A stretch of DNA of 8,501 nucleotides from NCBI GenBank assembly GCA_002339165.1, contig DDJS01000049.1, positions 1 through 8,501 of the forward strand, given 5' to 3'. Positions 6,548 through 8,501 of the stretch are shown piece by piece. This stretch comes from Cellvibrionales bacterium UBA2618 (GTDB lineage Bacteria; Pseudomonadota; Gammaproteobacteria; Pseudomonadales; Porticoccaceae). Each line of letters begins with the position of its first letter. The first letter of the stretch is position 1. The position numbers were made by a program, and so were the translations under genes. Under the pieces are notes generated by a model that was given only the letters and a program-made list of their open reading frames with translations, was not told the origin of the DNA and did no database searches.

Positions 6548-7317
6548 TGGACTTGCTGGTCGCTGAAGTTATTGAGCGCTTCTATGTGCTGCTCTGGCCG
6601 ATGACTAGAATTTCGGCCTTTTTGTTAGCGGCGCCTTTTTTCTCGTTGCAGTCGGTGACCGTCAGGATTCGTGTTTTATTTGCTCTGGCACTGACCTTGA
6701 TGATCTACCCATTGGTAGACTGGCCCTATATAGAACCGACTTCGGCCGCTGGCCTCAAAGAGTTGGTCACGCAAATTTTTATAGGTGTTTTGATGGGTCT
6801 TACGCTGCAGGTCGTTCAGTCTGCGTTGGTGGTCGGTGGTCAGGCTATATCGGCATCGATGGGTCTGAGTATGGCCAACATGGTCGACCCGAACATGGGT
6901 AATGTGCCAGTGATAGCGCAATTTATAATAATTTGCTCGACGCTTATTTTTCTCGGTATTGGTGGGCACGTGCTCGTTATAGGTGCGCTAGTCGAGAGTT
7001 TTTTCACCTTGCCGATCGGTGTCGAGTTGGAGATGGAATCGCTGCTGTTGGTGACCATTGAGTGGAGCGCGATGATATTTTTAGGCGCCTTGTTACTCGC
7101 CCTACCGATCATGGTATCGCTATTGTTTATCAACATCGGCATCGGTGTCATCACCCGAGCAGCGCCGGCATTGAATATTTTTGCGGTCGGTTTTCCGGCG
7201 ATGATCATGGCCGGAATGATCATTTTTAGTCTGTCTATGCCGAGTATCGGCTACCGTATACAGTGGCTTTGGCAACAGGCTTTTGATACCGTGGCGCGAG
7301 TCGTGGGGATTATATAA
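6547..7317 (+). CDS. fliR: Flagellar biosynthetic protein FliR
   Basis: FliR is the single-copy subunit that completes the helical FliP5-FliQ4-FliR1 export gate in the inner membrane. The 256-residue product has the usual ~260 length and is mostly hydrophobic, with helices at roughly 10-30, 40-58, 72-95, 122-150, 170-198 and 212-232. Conserved features seen are R21 in the first helix, GQAISASMGLSMANMVDP (98-115) and the signature TRAAPALNIFAVGFP (203-217). The ATG at 6547 overlaps the fliQ stop by one base and no strong Shine-Dalgarno is visible, so termination-reinitiation is likely. Its own stop overlaps the flhB start in the same way. Confidence 0.97.
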   Translation: MDLLVAEVIERFYVLLWPMTRISAFLLAAPFFSLQSVTVRIRVLFALALTLMIYPLVDWPYIEPTSAAGLKELVTQIFIGVLMGLTLQVVQSALVVGGQAISASMGLSMANMVDPNMGNVPVIAQFIIICSTLIFLGIGGHVLVIGALVESFFTLPIGVELEMESLLLVTIEWSAMIFLGALLLALPIMVSLLFINIGIGVITRAAPALNIFAVGFPAMIMAGMIIFSLSMPSIGYRIQWLWQQAFDTVARVVGII

Positions 7318-8462
7318 TGGCCGAAGAGAGTTCCGAAGAAAAGAGTGAAGAGCCCACCGCGAAACGCCTAGAAAAGGCCCGCGACGATGGACAAGTGGCT
7401 CGCTCGCAAGAATTGGGCGTGGCGTTGATGATGGTTGGCGCTGCAATCTTTATGTATATGTTCGGTGGGATTTTCGTTGGCGGGCTGACCGAGGCGTTTT
7501 CAAACGGCTTTGTGTTCGACCGCCAAACGGTATTCAGCGAGTCGCGGTTACCAGCGGAATTTGGTTCGCAGGGACTCACTTCAATGATGCTGATGTTGCC
7601 GTTTTTTGGCCTGACGATGTTCATCGCCGCGGCTTCTGGGGGCGTGCTCGGTGGCTATATCTTCTCGCTCAAGGCGGTTGCCCCCAAGGCCAGCAAGCTC
7701 AACCCAATGTCTGGTTTAAAGCGTATGTTTGGTGCTCAGGCACTGATCGGCTTGACCAAGGCGCTACTTAAATTTAGCTTGGTTGGCGGCGTGCTGTTCT
7801 TGGTCGTTAGCCAGCGCTTTGATACGCTGATTTACCTAGGTTTGATGGACCTTAAACCGGCCTTGCAAGAAGCCGGAGCATTGATTGCTTTTGGCGCCGT
7901 TCTGGTGACTTTGGCTCTGTTAGTTCCAGCAGCCATTGATGTTCCCTATCAGCTTTGGGAATTCAACAAAAAAATGAAAATGACCAAGCAAGAGGTCAAG
8001 GACGAGATGAAGGATACCGAGGGTCGTCCCGAGGTCAAGGCACAGATCCGGCGTAAGCAACGAGAAATGTCGATGGGTTCGATGATCCAGGCCGTGGCAG
8101 AAGCGGACGTGGTGATCGTCAACCCCGAGCATTTTGCCGTCGCACTGAGTTACGATCCGACCTCGAATGGCGCGCCTCTGGTGGTTGCTAAGGGCGCTGA
8201 CTTTATGGCGCAGGCGATTCGTGACAAGGCCAAAGAGAGCGGCGTACCCCTGTTTTCGTCGCCCTCGCTGGCACGAGCAATATATTTTACTACCGAGATT
8301 ACTCAAGCGGTTCCAGAATCACTATACTATGCTGTGGCGCAGGTTATAGCCTACGTATTTGGGCTCAATAGTCTCAATCGGGGCTCGCAGGTGGCGCAGA
8401 AACCATCACCGAAGGTGCCCAAGGAAATGCGCTATGATAAAGAGGGCAAGCGTGAAGAATAA
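7317..8462 (+). CDS. flhB: Flagellar biosynthesis protein FlhB, with NPEH cleavage motif
   Basis: FlhB is the export-switch protein. Its membrane domain wraps the FliPQR gate, and its cytoplasmic domain, after self-cleavage, selects hook or filament substrates under FliK control. The 381-residue product matches the usual ~380. It starts with the conserved SEEPTAKRLEKARDDGQVARSQE (about 10-32). Four membrane helices lie at about 33-53, 88-112, 145-165 and 188-206, with the linker motif NPMSGLKRMFG (129-139) between helices 2 and 3. The cytoplasmic part has MTKQEVKDEMKDTEG (222-236) and the cleavage site. That site reads N269-P270-E271-H272 instead of the canonical NPTH; the catalytic Asn and Pro remain. 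The C-terminal half contains LVVAKGADFMAQAIR and LARAIYFTTEI. GGGGA at 7305-7309 precedes the ATG, which overlaps the fliR stop by one base. Confidence 0.98.
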   Translation: MAEESSEEKSEEPTAKRLEKARDDGQVARSQELGVALMMVGAAIFMYMFGGIFVGGLTEAFSNGFVFDRQTVFSESRLPAEFGSQGLTSMMLMLPFFGLTMFIAAASGGVLGGYIFSLKAVAPKASKLNPMSGLKRMFGAQALIGLTKALLKFSLVGGVLFLVVSQRFDTLIYLGLMDLKPALQEAGALIAFGAVLVTLALLVPAAIDVPYQLWEFNKKMKMTKQEVKDEMKDTEGRPEVKAQIRRKQREMSMGSMIQAVAEADVVIVNPEHFAVALSYDPTSNGAPLVVAKGADFMAQAIRDKAKESGVPLFSSPSLARAIYFTTEITQAVPESLYYAVAQVIAYVFGLNSLNRGSQVAQKPSPKVPKEMRYDKEGKREE

Positions 8463-8493
8463 CTGTATAGAAGACTGCGGGGGACGGCGGTAA

Positions 8494-8501
8494 ATGCAAG
8501 A
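8494..8501 (+). CDS. Possible start of the next gene (flhA expected), cut by window edge
   Basis: Thirty-one bases after flhB an ATG occurs at 8494. GGGGGA at 8479-8484 precedes it with nine bases between, a good ribosome binding site. Only two codons and a fraction are inside the window, so nothing can be read from the protein. In many gammaproteobacteria flhA follows flhB, which makes flhA the obvious guess, but this rests on gene order alone. No terminator or sigma-54 site is seen between flhB and this ATG. Confidence 0.35.

Noticed and set aside
6840..7223. A 127-codon open frame on the reverse strand inside fliR
   Set aside because: It is antisense to well-conserved membrane helices; no independent support.
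7920..8306. A 128-codon open frame on the reverse strand inside flhB
   Set aside because: It is antisense to the conserved FlhB cytoplasmic domain, with no signals of its own.
8463..8493. A terminator after flhB
   Set aside because: The G-rich stretch lacks a paired stem and a T-run; it fits a ribosome binding site for the next gene better.

Overview
The window is a continuous, co-oriented block of flagellar genes on the + strand: fliI (3' part), fliJ, fliK, fliL, fliM, fliN, fliO, fliP, fliQ, fliR and flhB. The last ~30 bases probably hold the start of the next gene. Gene order, protein similarity, intermediate base composition and a strong sigma-54 promoter between fliJ and fliK all point to a polarly flagellated gammaproteobacterium with a Vibrio/Pseudomonas-like hierarchy. 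I cannot name the genus from the sequence.

Layout. Positions 1-1166 hold the end of an upstream operon encoding export energetics: the FliI ATPase and its stalk protein FliJ, which overlap by 4 bases. A 77-base gap to the preferred fliK start (1167-1243) carries a textbook -24/-12 promoter. From there fliK-fliL-fliM-fliN-fliO-fliP-fliQ-fliR-flhB run to 8462 as one probable transcription unit. Gaps shrink from about 45 bases (fliK/fliL/fliM) to 26, 12, 6 and 9, and then to one-base TAATG overlaps at fliQ/fliR and fliR/flhB. I saw no terminator hairpin in any gap, no RNA genes, no insertion sequences, no CRISPR array and no reverse-strand gene. No gene-free stretch exceeds 300 bases.

How the genes work together. 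FliP, FliQ, FliR and FlhB (with FliO as assembly helper) form the membrane gate of the flagellar type III export apparatus. FliI and FliJ feed it substrates. FliK is secreted through it to measure the hook and then acts on the FlhB C-terminal domain to switch export from hook to filament proteins. FliM and FliN build the C-ring that receives the chemotaxis signal, and FliL sits at the stator/basal body interface.

This is mostly an ordinary core flagellar locus and I do not see an undescribed system. Points worth checking are an NPEH instead of NPTH autocleavage motif in FlhB, the sigma-54 promoter (which also moves the fliK start to 1244), a TTG start for fliQ set by its Shine-Dalgarno sequence, an unusual alanine-rich linker in FliL, and a long FliK.
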